Notes: generated by a model from the letters alone, not told the origin. DNA of 64,000 nt from Ectothiorhodospiraceae bacterium (GCA_020831845.1 JAFIFV010000037.1:26326-90325), one strand, 5' to 3'; positions 16,797 through 26,837 are shown, counted from the stretch's first letter. Numbers and translations are program-made.

Positions 16797-19145
16797 TCAG
16801 GGGTGCGCAGCCAGCAGTTCCGGAGCGTGGATGCCGAACCCCTGCGCGTAGTCCACACCCAGCTCACGCAGTGCTTCCAGGCTCATTCTGTCCTCCACGA
16901 ATTCGGCAACCGTCCGGATACCCATGGTATGGCCAACCCGGTTGATGCAGTCGACCATGCTGCGGTTGATCGCGTCGCTGCCGAGGTTGCGGACGAACTG
17001 GCCGTCGATCTTCAGGTAGTCCACGGCCAGCGTACGCAGGTAGCCGAACGAGGACAGGCCGCTGCCGAAATCGTCCAGGGCGAAGCTGCAGCCCTGGCGG
17101 CGCAGCGTGGCCATGAAATCCGCGGCCCGGTCCAGATGGCGGATGACCGCGGTTTCCGTGATCTCGAAACACAGCCTGGCAGGGTCCACCCCGCTGCGTT
17201 CGATCTCGTCGAGGATGTGCTGCAGCATGGCCGGGTCGTTGAGGGACTGGCCGGACAGATTGATGGAGAACAGGTCGATACCGGTCAGCCCCGGATGCAG
17301 CCCGGCGATGGCTTCCATGGCCAGGCTGACAATCACGCCGTCCACCGCGGGCATCATGTTGAAACTCTCGGCGGCGGGCAGAAAATCACCGGGCGCCACC
17401 AGCACTCCGTCCGGCAGTTCCAGGCTGGCCAGGAGCTCCGCCTTGACCGGCAGGCGGCTGTTGATCGCCTGGATTCGCTGCACGCGAAGCCGGAACCGGC
17501 GCTGGTCTATGGCGCTCTGCACCTGGGCGACCCAGGCCACCTGCCCGTAGCGGCGCTCCAGCATGGCGTCGTTTGGCGCCGCCACGTGCACGCAGTTCCT
17601 GCCCAAGTCCTTGGCCACGGAGCAGGCCGCGTCTGCCGCCGCCATGGTTTCCGCCACCGTTCGCCCGGCGTCCACCGCGACCAGGCCGATCCCGGCTCCC
17701 TGGCTGAAAACACGGTCCGCCCAGGCGAAGCGAAAACTCGCCAGTTCCCTCAGTAACGTCTGGGCCACGGATTCCGCCTTCTGCAGATCACAACCGCGAA
17801 GCAGGAGTGCGAATTCGTCTCCGCTCATGCGGGCCACCACGTCGACCTCGCGAACTCGGCTCTGTAGCAACCCTCCGACCTGGCGCAGCATCTCGTCACC
17901 CGCCCTGTGGCCACAACTGTCGTTGATGAGCTTGAACTGGTCCAGGTCCAGATGCAGCACCGCGTAATCGATGCGCTGTCGGCGCGAGACCTCGTGGGCG
18001 TCTCGCAAGCGGTTTTCGAACTCCCGCCGGTTAAGAAGACCGGTGAGTTCGTCATACCTGCTCTGGTAGGAGATGGCATTGGCCATGCCGCGCAACTCCG
18101 TGACATCCCGCAGCACCATAACCACGCCCTGAGACGCACCCCTGTCACCCTGGATGGAGGCGCCGCTGAACTGTATCGAGGAGCAGCGACCGCTGCCCTG
18201 GGCCTGCAAGGCCAGGTCCTTCTCCCAGCGCATGGGGCGGCCGGTCTGCAGGCATTGCGCAAGCAGTCGCTCGGCGATATCGCTGCCTTCCTCCCCCCGA
18301 AGCGCCAGCACCTCACCCACGCTGGAGCCGACAATCTCCGTCCTCGCACGCCCCATCAACTGTGCGGCAATCGAGTTGGCGTACTTGATGCGGCCGGTGG
18401 CATCCACGGTGAGGACGCCATCGCCGATGGATTCCAGCGTGGCCTGAACGCGCGCCTTCTCCACCCGCAGACGCCGGATGCTCTCGCGCAGGCGGCGACT
18501 CACATCCAGCGCATGCTGCCAGATACGGCCCGACCGGATGGCCGCGGACATCAGGATGACGCAGGCCAGCAGCAGCGGGATCGCCAGCGACCAGTGCACC
18601 CGAGCGTCCAGAAGGATCCAGCCGATGGGGATGAGTTGCAGCGGCACGGCGTGCGCGACATAAGCCGGCAGGTAGACCCCCATGGAGGTGATCCCCCCGA
18701 GGGACAACAGCCCCAGAATCATGCCCGCGCAGAGGAAATCCAAGGTGTGCCCGGTGTGGCTTGCGATCAGTAGCAGCGGCAGCCAGGCCAGCGCCTGCAC
18801 GAACCCGCCCGCGGCCGCAACTCTGCCCCAGACGATCAGGGCCCGACCCTCGGGCCGACTGCGACGAACGTGAACGACGGTAGCGAGGCGAATCACCGCG
18901 ACCAGGGCAAGCAGCAGCCCCCAGGCCAACACCCACCCCGGTGGTGCTCCGCGAAGCAGAAAGACGAACGCTGTCACCAGGCCCACCAGCAGCGAGGTGA
19001 TCATGCCGCGATGAATATAGCGATAGAGCGTTTCCAGGTGCACGGTCACGGACTGGCGATGCGAAGATCGCCGGTAAGGCCAATGCAATATCATGTCCCC
19101 GCTGTCGGCATCCACGGTTGCCGACTGTTCCACCCTGGAACTCAT
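16797..19145 (-). CDS. Membrane GGDEF/EAL cyclic-di-GMP protein with PAS domain
   Basis: 782 residues. About six N-terminal membrane spans (45-205) are followed by a PAS domain (about 225-345), a GGDEF domain with the signature SGDEF (about 465-470) and an EAL domain at the C terminus. In the EAL domain the signature reads ELL rather than EAL (KAELLASL), but the catalytic-type segments FSINLSGQSL, FEITETAVI, LDDFGSGLSSF and YLKIDGQFV are kept. It may therefore make and/or degrade cyclic-di-GMP, with the membrane and PAS part sensing a signal. It stands alone, between the DUF349 gene and argG. Confidence 0.9.
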   Translation of the reverse strand: MSSRVEQSATVDADSGDMILHWPYRRSSHRQSVTVHLETLYRYIHRGMITSLLVGLVTAFVFLLRGAPPGWVLAWGLLLALVAVIRLATVVHVRRSRPEGRALIVWGRVAAAGGFVQALAWLPLLLIASHTGHTLDFLCAGMILGLLSLGGITSMGVYLPAYVAHAVPLQLIPIGWILLDARVHWSLAIPLLLACVILMSAAIRSGRIWQHALDVSRRLRESIRRLRVEKARVQATLESIGDGVLTVDATGRIKYANSIAAQLMGRARTEIVGSSVGEVLALRGEEGSDIAERLLAQCLQTGRPMRWEKDLALQAQGSGRCSSIQFSGASIQGDRGASQGVVMVLRDVTELRGMANAISYQSRYDELTGLLNRREFENRLRDAHEVSRRQRIDYAVLHLDLDQFKLINDSCGHRAGDEMLRQVGGLLQSRVREVDVVARMSGDEFALLLRGCDLQKAESVAQTLLRELASFRFAWADRVFSQGAGIGLVAVDAGRTVAETMAAADAACSVAKDLGRNCVHVAAPNDAMLERRYGQVAWVAQVQSAIDQRRFRLRVQRIQAINSRLPVKAELLASLELPDGVLVAPGDFLPAAESFNMMPAVDGVIVSLAMEAIAGLHPGLTGIDLFSINLSGQSLNDPAMLQHILDEIERSGVDPARLCFEITETAVIRHLDRAADFMATLRRQGCSFALDDFGSGLSSFGYLRTLAVDYLKIDGQFVRNLGSDAINRSMVDCINRVGHTMGIRTVAEFVEDRMSLEALRELGVDYAQGFGIHAPELLAAHP

Positions 19146-19354
19146 ACCCTCTCCGATGCCCCCACCCGCGATGTGGCTCGGGAGCGTCCGGCGATGCCCA
19201 TAATTCAGGGGCGACGCTTCTTGTTATTGGAACCCGGCCCGTGTGGCAGGCGCAGGCAATTTCATGCGTATGCGGTATGAGACGTGTGATTCAGGACTGG
19301 AAACATCGACTGGATCACAAAACAGCTATTCGGAGAGGAGGGGCGGAGCGGATA

Positions 19355-19384
19355 CCCCCGGCACAACCATCGCAGTGCCGGGGG
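19355..19384 (-). terminator. Hairpin after argG
   Basis: A perfect 10-bp inverted repeat (CCCCCGGCAC at 19355-19364 and GTGCCGGGGG at 19375-19384) lies 9 bp past the argG stop. No T-run follows on the minus strand, so it could be a Rho-independent terminator of low strength or an mRNA 3'-end stabiliser. Confidence 0.5.
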
Positions 19385-19392
19385 AAGCCGGA

Positions 19393-20607
19393 CTATTTGC
19401 GCTTGAGGGCGGCCGCCACTTTCAGCCGCAGGGCATTGAGCTTGATGAAGCCTTCGGCATCCTTCTGGTTGTAGGCGCCGGCGTCGTCCTCGAACGTGGC
19501 GATGCGGGCATCGAACAGGCTGTTGGTCTCGGACTTGCGGCCCACGACCGACACCGCGCCCTTGTAGAGCTTCAGCCGCACCACCCCGTTGACCACCTGC
19601 TGGGTCTGGTCGATCAGTGCCTGCATGGCCAGCCGCTCCGGGCTGAACCAGTAGCCGTTGTAGATCAGCTTGGCGTAGCGCGGCATCAGCTCGTCCTTCA
19701 GATGGCCCGCTTCTCGATCCAGCGTGATGGACTCGATGCCACGGTGGGCCTTGAGAAGAATAGTGCCGCCCGGCGTTTCGTAGCAGCCGCGGGACTTCAT
19801 GCCCACGTAACGGTTCTCCACCACATCAAGCCGGCCAATGCCGTTGTCGCCGCCGAGTTTGTTCAGCCGCGCCAGCAGGGCGGCGGGCGCCATGGTTTCA
19901 CCGTCGATGGAAACACAGTCGCCCTGCTGGAAACCCAACTCGATGTAGGTCGGCTTGTCCGGCGCCTGCTCCGGGTTGACCGTCCAGCGCCACATGTCCT
20001 CCTCGGCCTCGGCCCAGGGGTCCTCCAGAATGCCGCCTTCATAGGAGATGTGCAGCAGGTTGGCATCCATGGAATACGGAGAGCCGCCCTTCTTCTTCCC
20101 TTCGATGGGAATGCCGCGCTTCTCGGCGTAGGCCAGCAGCTTCTCCCGTGACAGCAGATCCCATTCGCGCCAAGGCGCGATCACCTTGATTCCGGGTTCC
20201 AGTCCGTAGTAACCCAGTTCGAAGCGGACCTGGTCGTTACCCTTGCCGGTGGCGCCGTGGGAAACGGCATCGGCACCGGTCTGGCGGGCAATCTCCACCT
20301 GGCGCTTGGCAATCAGCGGCCGGGCGATGGAGGTGCCCAGCAGATATTCTCCTTCATAGATGGCGTTGGCGCGGAACATCGGGAACACGAAATCGCGCAC
20401 GAACTCCTCGCGCAGATCCTCGATGAAGATTTCCTTCACGCCGAGGGATTGCGCCTTGGCGCGCGCCGGCTCCAGTTCCTCTCCCTGTCCCAGGTCGGCC
20501 GTGAAAGTCACCACCTCGCAACCGTAGGTGTCTTTCAGCCATTCCAGAATGACCGAGGTATCCAGGCCGCCGGAATAGGCCAGCACGACTTTCTTCACGT
20601 CACTCAT
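19393..20607 (-). CDS. argG: Argininosuccinate synthase
   Basis: 404 residues. The N-terminal ATP-PPi loop ([13 protein letters not shown], about 8-20) and the [27 protein letters not shown] and [17 protein letters not shown] segments are typical. It condenses citrulline and aspartate with ATP in arginine synthesis. It is encoded apart from argD-argF at 26.9-29.1 kb. Confidence 0.98.
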   Translation of the reverse strand: MSDVKKVVLAYSGGLDTSVILEWLKDTYGCEVVTFTADLGQGEELEPARAKAQSLGVKEIFIEDLREEFVRDFVFPMFRANAIYEGEYLLGTSIARPLIAKRQVEIARQTGADAVSHGATGKGNDQVRFELGYYGLEPGIKVIAPWREWDLLSREKLLAYAEKRGIPIEGKKKGGSPYSMDANLLHISYEGGILEDPWAEAEEDMWRWTVNPEQAPDKPTYIELGFQQGDCVSIDGETMAPAALLARLNKLGGDNGIGRLDVVENRYVGMKSRGCYETPGGTILLKAHRGIESITLDREAGHLKDELMPRYAKLIYNGYWFSPERLAMQALIDQTQQVVNGVVRLKLYKGAVSVVGRKSETNSLFDARIATFEDDAGAYNQKDAEGFIKLNALRLKVAAALKRK

Positions 20608-20908
20608 TGCAGCAGCGCCCTCATGCTAAGCGGTGGTGTGGAGAAACGGCGTGCACTGGCCCGCCGGAGGGGCGACACCGTTTCCCGGGAAAATAACCGG
20701 CAATGATCGACCTTGAGGCGAACAAGTGCAAGGGAAGCGCGCGCCGCGGCACAAGGTTCGCATTTCCCTTGCGTCAGACCCGCGGCTGGAGGAGGCTTCC
20801 TTGAGGAAGCACTGCATCGGCAAGCCTGATAGACTCGCGTAACAAAACTCGAAAATGCTGCATCGCGCAGCCAGGCAGCGTCGCGAACAACCACACGGGA
20901 GGACATTC
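20608..20908. other. Intergenic region between argG and the alcohol dehydrogenase gene
   Basis: 301 bp between divergent genes. I see no strong sigma-70 pair, ArgR-type palindrome or RNA gene. Confidence 0.45.
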
Positions 20909-22024
20909 ATGCCCCAGCAAGCCAAGGCCGTTATCTGCCGCGAGTGGAACCAGCCGGTGACGGTGGAAGAAATCCGGGTGGATGACCCGAAACGCAACGA
21001 AGTCATGGTGCGCATGCACGCCTGCGGCGTTTGCCACAGCGACCTGTCCGCCACCACCGGCGTGATTGCCCTGCCGCCTCCCCTGGTACTGGGACATGAA
21101 GGCGCGGGGGAAGTGGTCGCCGTCGGCGAAGGGGTCACGGAGTTCGCCGTGGGCGATCGCGTCATCAGCTCCTTCGTCAGCATGTGCGGCCAGTGCGGCT
21201 CCTGCCAGTCAGGCCGCCCGGTGCTGTGCGATACCGCATCCAAGGCGCTGTGGACCCTGCCCGATGGCACGCTGCGCACCACGGACGGAGATGGCAAGCC
21301 GCTGAACATCTTCTCCGGCTGCGGGGTCATGGCGGAATACGCCACGCTGCATGTAAACAACGTGGTCAAGGTCACTGAAGACGTGCCGCTGGATCGCGCG
21401 GCGCTGGTCGGCTGCGCGGTAATGACCGGGGTTGGCGCCGTCTTCAACACGGCCGACATGCAGCCGGGTTCCACCGCCGCCGTGTTCGGGGTGGGCGGCG
21501 TAGGGCTGAACGCCATCCAGGGCTGCCGCATCGCCGGCGCCCGCCAGATCATCGCGGTGGACATGTCGGAGGCAAAGCTGGCCACGGCAAAGGAATTCGG
21601 TGCCACCCATACCGTATTGGCCGACGAAACCGCCGCCAAGGCCATCCGCAAGATGAGCGGCGGCGGGGTTGATTACGCCTTCGAGTGCGTCGGCCGCGGC
21701 AGCGTGGTGGAGACAGCCTTCGCGAGCCTCGGCAAGGGCGGCCTGGCGGTGATCGTCGGCGTTGCCCCGCGGGAGGACAAGACCTCCGTGCGGACCCTGG
21801 CGTTACCGGCCGAGGAAAAAGGCCTCAAGGGCAGCTGGTTCGGCTCGGCGCGCCCCCGCCACGACTTCCCCAGGCTGTTCGGACTGTATGCCTCGGGGGC
21901 GCTGAAACTGGACGAACTGGTCACCCACCGCTACGGCATTGAGGAAGCCCCCCAGGCCTTCGAGGACCTGGAAGCGGGCAAGAACGCGCGCGGCGTGATC
22001 GTCTTCGACGCCATGCAGGGCTGA
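20909..22024 (+). CDS. Zinc-dependent alcohol dehydrogenase (class III-like MDR family)
   Basis: 371 residues from ATG 20909 (GGGAGG ribosome site). Catalytic zinc ligands are in CGVCHSD and GHEGAGEV, the structural zinc site is CGQCGSCQSGRPVLC (about 94-108), and the Rossmann motif is VFGVGGVGLNAIQG. The C-terminal segment LKGSWFGSARPRHDFPRL resembles that of aromatic or benzyl-type and glutathione-dependent dehydrogenases, and oxidation of a primary alcohol with NAD is likely. The natural substrate cannot be fixed from sequence. Confidence 0.88.
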   Translation: MPQQAKAVICREWNQPVTVEEIRVDDPKRNEVMVRMHACGVCHSDLSATTGVIALPPPLVLGHEGAGEVVAVGEGVTEFAVGDRVISSFVSMCGQCGSCQSGRPVLCDTASKALWTLPDGTLRTTDGDGKPLNIFSGCGVMAEYATLHVNNVVKVTEDVPLDRAALVGCAVMTGVGAVFNTADMQPGSTAAVFGVGGVGLNAIQGCRIAGARQIIAVDMSEAKLATAKEFGATHTVLADETAAKAIRKMSGGGVDYAFECVGRGSVVETAFASLGKGGLAVIVGVAPREDKTSVRTLALPAEEKGLKGSWFGSARPRHDFPRLFGLYASGALKLDELVTHRYGIEEAPQAFEDLEAGKNARGVIVFDAMQG

Positions 22025-22034
22025 CGCCCCGCAA

Positions 22035-22469
22035 TCAACGCGCAGGGGCAACCTTTTCAAAGGCGTCCGCGCCTTTCCGGAAGGCTTCCGGAACAGGCGC
22101 CGGACGTCGCTCCTCGGCATCGGTGAACACGTAGATCATCTTGCCGGTGATCAGGTGCTCCGGGCCGCGGTGGATCTCGCCCCGGAATTCCATGCTGGAC
22201 CGACCGAACCGGGCGATACGCACACCGATATCCAGCACGTCGTCGTAACGCGCGGAAGCATGGTAGTCGAGCTCCGCATGCGCCACGAACAAGTCATCGC
22301 CATTCACGCCCAACGCTTCTGTGGAATGCTCTCGCAGCGCCCTGAAATACTCCGTCAGCGCCACGTCGAGGAAGGTCAGATAATGCGCGTTGAAGACGAC
22401 GCCCTGCATGTCGGCCTCGGCCCAGCGGACCCTCAGGGTATGGATGAATCGGAAATCCTCACGCGCCAT
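22035..22469 (-). CDS. Acyl-CoA thioesterase (4HBT hotdog family)
   Basis: 144 residues from ATG 22469; the longer frame upstream has no coding character. The hotdog-fold motif [23 protein letters not shown] near the N terminus places the catalytic Asp (in EADMQG) as in 4-hydroxybenzoyl-CoA thioesterase relatives. It hydrolyses an acyl-CoA thioester, probably in the cytoplasm. It is convergent with the alcohol dehydrogenase gene, with 10 bp between the stops. Confidence 0.88.
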   Translation of the reverse strand: MAREDFRFIHTLRVRWAEADMQGVVFNAHYLTFLDVALTEYFRALREHSTEALGVNGDDLFVAHAELDYHASARYDDVLDIGVRIARFGRSSMEFRGEIHRGPEHLITGKMIYVFTDAEERRPAPVPEAFRKGADAFEKVAPAR

Positions 22470-22618
22470 CGTACCGGTCTCCTCGTCTCGTTGTTGAACT
22501 TGCCGGAGCAGGAGTTTACGCACCCTGCCGCCCCTTTTGCCATGCTCGCGTTGGGCTGGCCGGTCCCGGGCCAGTACACTACGGGGCTGGCAGAACACAC
22601 AGACGGGGGGAAACACGC

Positions 22619-23143
22619 ATGCTGTACCAACTGGATGAACGCCGGGTCGAGACGCGAGGAGACTGCTTCATTGCTCACAACGCGACGGTGATCGGTTCAG
22701 TGGAGCTGGGGACGAACGTCAGCGTGTGGTTCAACGTCGTCATCCGCGGCGACACCGACCGGATCGTCATCGGGGAGAACAGCAACATCCAGGACGGATC
22801 GGTACTGCATACCGACCCCGGGCTGGTACTGGATATCGGCCGGAACGTGACCGTGGGCCACAAGGTGATGCTGCATGGCTGCACCATTGGCGACAACAGC
22901 CTGATCGGCATCAATGCGGTGATCCTCAACCGCGCGGTGATCGGGAAGAACTGCCTGATCGGCGCCAACACGCTGATACCGGAAGGCAAGCAGATACCGG
23001 ACGGATCACTGGTCATGGGCTCCCCCGGGAAAGTGGTGCGACAGCTTTCCGACGAGGAAATCCGCATGCTGGCGCACTCCGCCGAACACTACGTGGAAAA
23101 CGGCCGTCGTTATCGCACCGGGCTACAGCCGCAGCAGGACTGA
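22619..23143 (+). CDS. Gamma-class carbonic anhydrase family protein (YrdA-like)
   Basis: 174 residues of left-handed beta-helix hexapeptide repeats (for example [47 protein letters not shown]). His residues in LHTD, VGHK and LHGCT positions match the trimeric zinc-binding pattern of gamma-carbonic anhydrases and YrdA. Some family members lack measurable activity. It precedes pyrC by 79 bp on the same strand. Confidence 0.9.
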   Translation: MLYQLDERRVETRGDCFIAHNATVIGSVELGTNVSVWFNVVIRGDTDRIVIGENSNIQDGSVLHTDPGLVLDIGRNVTVGHKVMLHGCTIGDNSLIGINAVILNRAVIGKNCLIGANTLIPEGKQIPDGSLVMGSPGKVVRQLSDEEIRMLAHSAEHYVENGRRYRTGLQPQQD

Positions 23144-23222
23144 ATCTGCCTGCTGCGCCGCATCAAATTGCCAGACAGGGTATACTCCGCAGCCCACCAC
23201 CAACCAGGGGACAACGCAGTTC

Positions 23223-24257
23223 ATGGACCGATTGACCATCACCCGCCCGGACGACTGGCACCTTCACGTCAGAGACGGCGATGTGCTGGGCGATGTCGTG
23301 CCTTTTACCGCGGCGCGATTCCGGAGGGCGATCATCATGCCTAATCTGACGCCGCCGGTAACCCGAACGGCCGAGGCACGAGCCTATCGCAACCGGATCC
23401 TGGCAGCCGCCCCCTCATCCAGCGGATTCCAGCCGCTGATGACGCTGTATCTCACGGACAACACACCGCCCGAGGCGATTCACGAGGCATCCGAAAGCGG
23501 AATCGTGTTTGGCGTGAAGCTGTACCCGGCGGGCGCCACCACCAACTCCGACGCCGGCGTAACCGATCTGGCCCACTGCACCGAGACGCTGGCGGCCATG
23601 GAGGAAACCGGCCTGCCGCTGCTGATCCATGGCGAAGTCACCCATCACAGCGTGGATATCTTCGACCGCGAGACGCGCTTCATCGATGAACGGCTGGCGC
23701 CGCTGGTGGAGAGACACCCACGCCTGAAGGTGGTTTTCGAACATATCACCACCGCCGCCGCCGTGGATTTCGTGCTGCAGGCCCCCGAGCGGGTCGGGGC
23801 CACGATCACCCCGCAACACCTGCTGTACAATCGCAACCATATGCTGGTGGGTGGAATCCGGCCCCATTACTACTGCCTGCCTATCCTCAAGCGGGAGAAT
23901 GATCGGGAACGACTGCTGGAAGCGGCCACATCGGGCAATCCGAAGTTCTTCCTCGGCACAGACAGCGCCCCCCACGCCCAGGGCGCCAAGGAAGCGCCTT
24001 GCGGTTGCGCCGGCTGCTTCTCCGCCTGCGCAGCGCTGGAATTCTATGCGGAAGCCTTCGAGTCCGCAGGCCGACTTGATAGGCTGGAGGCCTTCGCCAG
24101 CCATCATGGACCCGACTTCTACGGTTTGCCGCGCAATCGGGATACCGTCACCTTGATCCGGCAGGACTGGGAACTGCCGGCGGACTACCGCTTCGGCAAG
24201 CAACGCATCGTCCCCTTGCGGGCGGGTGAGACCTTGCACTGGAAACTGGCCGGCTGA
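23223..24257 (+). CDS. pyrC: Dihydroorotase
   Basis: 344 residues of the homodimeric PyrC class. Metal ligands are shown by [10 protein letters not shown] (HxH), the carbamylated Lys region [21 protein letters not shown] and [10 protein letters not shown], and the Asp segment [10 protein letters not shown]. It interconverts carbamoyl-aspartate and dihydroorotate in pyrimidine synthesis. rnt follows after 8 bp, so the two are probably co-transcribed. Confidence 0.98.
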   Translation: MDRLTITRPDDWHLHVRDGDVLGDVVPFTAARFRRAIIMPNLTPPVTRTAEARAYRNRILAAAPSSSGFQPLMTLYLTDNTPPEAIHEASESGIVFGVKLYPAGATTNSDAGVTDLAHCTETLAAMEETGLPLLIHGEVTHHSVDIFDRETRFIDERLAPLVERHPRLKVVFEHITTAAAVDFVLQAPERVGATITPQHLLYNRNHMLVGGIRPHYYCLPILKRENDRERLLEAATSGNPKFFLGTDSAPHAQGAKEAPCGCAGCFSACAALEFYAEAFESAGRLDRLEAFASHHGPDFYGLPRNRDTVTLIRQDWELPADYRFGKQRIVPLRAGETLHWKLAG

Positions 24258-24265
24258 CCTTCGGG

Positions 24266-24943
24266 ATGACGATGCAAGACGACAATTATCTGGATGACGA
24301 GAAGTTCAACGCCTCGGGCGAGGAAAGCCGTTCCAGCGCGATAGCGCGCCGGTTCCGCAGCTTTCTGCCGGTGGTAGTAGACGTGGAAACCGGCGGGCTG
24401 AACCACCAGACGGACGCCCTGTTGCAGATTGCCGCCGTCATCCTGCGCATGGACGACAGCGGTCGACTGGTGCGCGGCGACACCCATACCTGTCACGTGA
24501 AACCGTTCGAAGGCGCCAACATCGACCCCAAGTCGCTGGAAATCAACGGTATCGACCCGGACCACCCTCTGCGCATCGCCTACAGCGAACAGGACGCGCT
24601 AGGGCGGGTCTTCAAACCCATCCGACAGGAGATCCGCGATACCGGCTGCACCCGGGCCATCCTGGTCGGACACAACGCCACCTTCGACCTGAACTTTCTC
24701 AATTCTGCTGTTGCCCGGGCCGGCATCCGTCGCAATCCGTTTCACCCTTTCGGCAGCTTTGACACCGCCACGCTGGCCGGCCTGGCCTACGGCCAGACTG
24801 TGCTGGCGAAGGCGCTACGCGCCGCCGGCATGGGCTGGGACGGGGAGTCGGCGCACTCGGCGATCTACGACGCCGAAAAAACCGCCGACCTGTTCTGCGA
24901 GATCGTCAATCAGTGGGACAAGAACATCGGCATCCCCGGCTGA
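24266..24943 (+). CDS. rnt: Ribonuclease T
   Basis: 225 residues. The DEDDh exonuclease residues are visible in [20 protein letters not shown] and [10 protein letters not shown]. RNase T trims 3' ends of tRNA and other stable RNAs. It is restricted mainly to gammaproteobacteria, which supports the placement of this genome. The N-terminal 25 residues are longer and more acidic than in the E. coli protein. Confidence 0.95.
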   Translation: MTMQDDNYLDDEKFNASGEESRSSAIARRFRSFLPVVVDVETGGLNHQTDALLQIAAVILRMDDSGRLVRGDTHTCHVKPFEGANIDPKSLEINGIDPDHPLRIAYSEQDALGRVFKPIRQEIRDTGCTRAILVGHNATFDLNFLNSAVARAGIRRNPFHPFGSFDTATLAGLAYGQTVLAKALRAAGMGWDGESAHSAIYDAEKTADLFCEIVNQWDKNIGIPG

Positions 24944-24958
24944 GCATAGACATCCAAT

Positions 24959-25022
24959 GGTCACCCCCGGACAAGAAAAAAGGGCGGTGTCCACCGCCCT
25001 TTTTTCTTGTCCGGGGGTGACC
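24959..25022. terminator. Bidirectional terminator between rnt and grxD, 31-bp arms
   Basis: Perfect inverted repeat with 31-bp arms (24959-24989 and 24992-25022) and only 2 bp between them. The core (AAAAAAGGGCGGTG at 24976-24989 and its complement) carries A and T runs on both sides, so each strand has a GC stem followed by U residues. It serves the convergent rnt and grxD genes. Confidence 0.93.
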
Positions 25023-25027
25023 CGGTC

Positions 25028-25357
25028 TCAGGCCTGCTTGGCAGTCACCGCATCCTTGACCAACGTCTGCAGCTCGCCGGACTCGTACATCTCCAGGATA
25101 ATGTCGCAGCCGCCCACCAGCTCACCGTTGACGTACAGCTGCGGGATTGTCGGCCAGTTGCCGAACTCCTTGACGCCCTGCCGAATGCGCTCGTCCTCCA
25201 GTACATTGACATAGGCGAATTCCACCTCGCACCCGGCCAGCGCCTGCGACGACCGCATGGAAAAACCACACTGCGGAAACTGGGGCGTCCCCTTCATGAA
25301 CAGGATCACCGGATGGGCTTCCACCTGTTCCTTGATCGCCTGCTGAATCTCATCCAT
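25028..25357 (-). CDS. grxD: Monothiol glutaredoxin (Grx4)
   Basis: 109 residues from ATG 25357; a TTG one codon upstream is less likely. The monothiol active site CGFS is at residues 30-33, with the glutathione-binding stretch WPTIPQLYVNGELVGGCDI further on. Family members carry or transfer a [2Fe-2S] cluster and take part in iron-sulphur assembly in the cytosol. AGAGGG precedes the start. Confidence 0.96.
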   Translation of the reverse strand: MDEIQQAIKEQVEAHPVILFMKGTPQFPQCGFSMRSSQALAGCEVEFAYVNVLEDERIRQGVKEFGNWPTIPQLYVNGELVGGCDIILEMYESGELQTLVKDAVTAKQA

Positions 25358-25669
25358 CAAAACAACCCTCTTGCACGCTGGCGCCCTCTGCGCCGTTCAT
25401 GTGCCTATAGTCTACCGCGTCCGTCAAATGCAGCACAGGGCGCTTGAAACACGCGGCCCGCGACGCCATACAGAAAGGTTGGGACAGGGCGAGCCGTTGC
25501 CGCGGCGCTTCATATTGCATGCGCAGCAAGCACTGTTAGACTCATGGGGCACTTGTCCCCGGAGTGCCGCGCGGTGCGCGACACCCACCCCGAATCTGTC
25601 CGGCACGCCCGCCCGGCAGAGCCGTAGACACAGATCAACGCTTTTGAGCACGAGACCAAGGAGTGCAGC
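25358..25669. other. Intergenic region between grxD and sodB
   Basis: 312 bp between divergent genes. A GC-rich hairpin-prone stretch (GTGCCGCGCGGTGCGCG near 25564) is the only notable structure. No clear Fur box or promoter pair was found by eye. Confidence 0.4.
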
Positions 25670-26260
25670 ATGAAGCACGAACTACCTGAACTGCCCTATG
25701 CGAAGAATGCACTGGAGCCCCACATCTCCGCCGAGACCCTGGAGTTCCACCATGGCAAGCACCACAAGGCCTATGTGGACAAGCTCAACGACCTGATCCC
25801 CGGCACCGAGTACGAAAACCTGTCGCTGGAGGACATCATCAAGAAGGCATCCGGCGGACTGTTCAACCAGGCTGCCCAGGTCTGGAACCACACCTTCTAC
25901 TGGCACTGCCTGAGCCCCAATGGCGGCGGCGAACCCAGCGGCGAACTGGCAGACGCCATCAAACGCGACTTCGGCTCCGTGGACGGCTTCAAGAAGGAAT
26001 TCACCGACAAGACCATCGCCAATTTCGGTTCCGGCTGGGGCTGGCTGGTGAAGAACAAGTCCGACGGCAAGCTCTCCATCGTGGAGACCGACGACGCCAA
26101 GACACCGGTCACCGACGACAGCGTGGTGCCGCTGCTCACCTGCGACATCTGGGAGCACGCCTACTACATCGACTACCGGAACGCCCGCCCCAAGTACATG
26201 GAAGCGTTCTGGAACCTGGTGAACTGGGACTTCGTGGCCGAGAACCTGAAAAAGGCCTGA
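25670..26260 (+). CDS. sodB: Iron superoxide dismutase
   Basis: 196 residues of the Fe/Mn SOD family. Metal ligands appear in EFHHGKHHKAYV, NHTFYWHCL and DIWEHAYYIDY. The tail AENLKKA and the length match cytosolic SodB. It converts superoxide to hydrogen peroxide and oxygen. AAGGAG lies upstream of the start. Confidence 0.96.
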   Translation: MKHELPELPYAKNALEPHISAETLEFHHGKHHKAYVDKLNDLIPGTEYENLSLEDIIKKASGGLFNQAAQVWNHTFYWHCLSPNGGGEPSGELADAIKRDFGSVDGFKKEFTDKTIANFGSGWGWLVKNKSDGKLSIVETDDAKTPVTDDSVVPLLTCDIWEHAYYIDYRNARPKYMEAFWNLVNWDFVAENLKKA

Positions 26261-26286
26261 GCCGACCCAAGAGGCTTTTCCTTCCC

Positions 26287-26318
26287 AGCCCCCGCAGCGC
26301 AAGCTCCGGGGGCTTTTT
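26287..26318 (+). terminator. sodB terminator
   Basis: An 8-bp stem (AGCCCCCG at 26287-26294, CGGGGGCT at 26307-26314) followed by a run of five T residues, 26 bp after the sodB stop. Confidence 0.9.
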
Positions 26319-26339
26319 CGTCTCCAGCCATTTCATGTC

Positions 26340-26367
26340 TTGCAAAAAACAGACAGATCTGTATAGT
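26340..26367 (+). promoter_or_regulatory. Candidate promoter of the small secreted protein gene
   Basis: TTGCAA (26340-26345), a 16-bp spacer and TATAGT (26362-26367) are aligned for transcription towards the small secreted protein gene. The -10 is inside the left arm of the large inverted repeat, so a protein bound there would occlude the polymerase. Confidence 0.5.
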
Positions 26368-26399
26368 TCATCCCGTGCACTATACAGATCTGTCTGTTT
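26347..26399. promoter_or_regulatory. Inverted repeat with nested palindromes, candidate repressor operator
   Basis: Two 21-bp arms (26347-26367 and 26379-26399) are perfect inverted copies, separated by 11 bp. Each arm contains the palindrome ACAGATCTGT (26353-26362 and 26384-26393), with centres exactly 31 bp apart, about three helical turns. The site overlaps the candidate promoter and lies 30 bp before the start codon. This fits a dimeric repressor (TetR type would be typical). No matching regulator gene is adjacent. Confidence 0.55.
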
Positions 26400-26428
26400 A
26401 AATCTTGAAGATAAATGGAGATTCAACA

Positions 26429-26800
26429 ATGAAAGCCAAGCTCGCCGTTGCTGCAGTTCTGATGATGGTTTCCTCGCAAGCCGCCTTTGCCACACCCTCC
26501 GCGCAGGAGCGCGTGCAGGAAGATGTCTGGGCGGCCGGTATCGAGCCGCGCCCGATGTCCGGCACCCGATTCGTGCGCACCTCTTACGCGGAGCCTGCCA
26601 ACCAGGCCGAGGCGGACGCCATTGCATGGGGCCTGATTGCGCCGCGCGTGGATACGGTGACGCCGGTACGCGTGGTGCACCAGCCCGCGCCGCAGGTCAC
26701 CCCAACCCGCGAGTTCGCTGATGTCTGGCTGGGCCTGGAGCCCATGAAGCTGAGCTTCCGCAGCGAGGCAGCCGGCGAACCGGTGAAGCAGGTGAACTGA
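26429..26800 (+). CDS. Small secreted or periplasmic protein of unknown function
   Basis: 123 residues from ATG 26429 (GGAG upstream; an upstream in-frame ATG at 26405 is less suitable). A typical signal peptide spans residues 1-21 (basic KAK, hydrophobic core, AFA before the likely cleavage site). The mature part is about 100 residues, hydrophilic, without cysteine pairs or recognisable motifs. The gene is isolated, with its own operator-like promoter, and looks like a regulated stress or envelope protein. I do not recognise the family. Confidence 0.7.
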   Translation: MKAKLAVAAVLMMVSSQAAFATPSAQERVQEDVWAAGIEPRPMSGTRFVRTSYAEPANQAEADAIAWGLIAPRVDTVTPVRVVHQPAPQVTPTREFADVWLGLEPMKLSFRSEAAGEPVKQVN

Positions 26801-26837
26801 CGCCGTCCGGGCGAATGGCCGGTCACTGCGACGCCAG

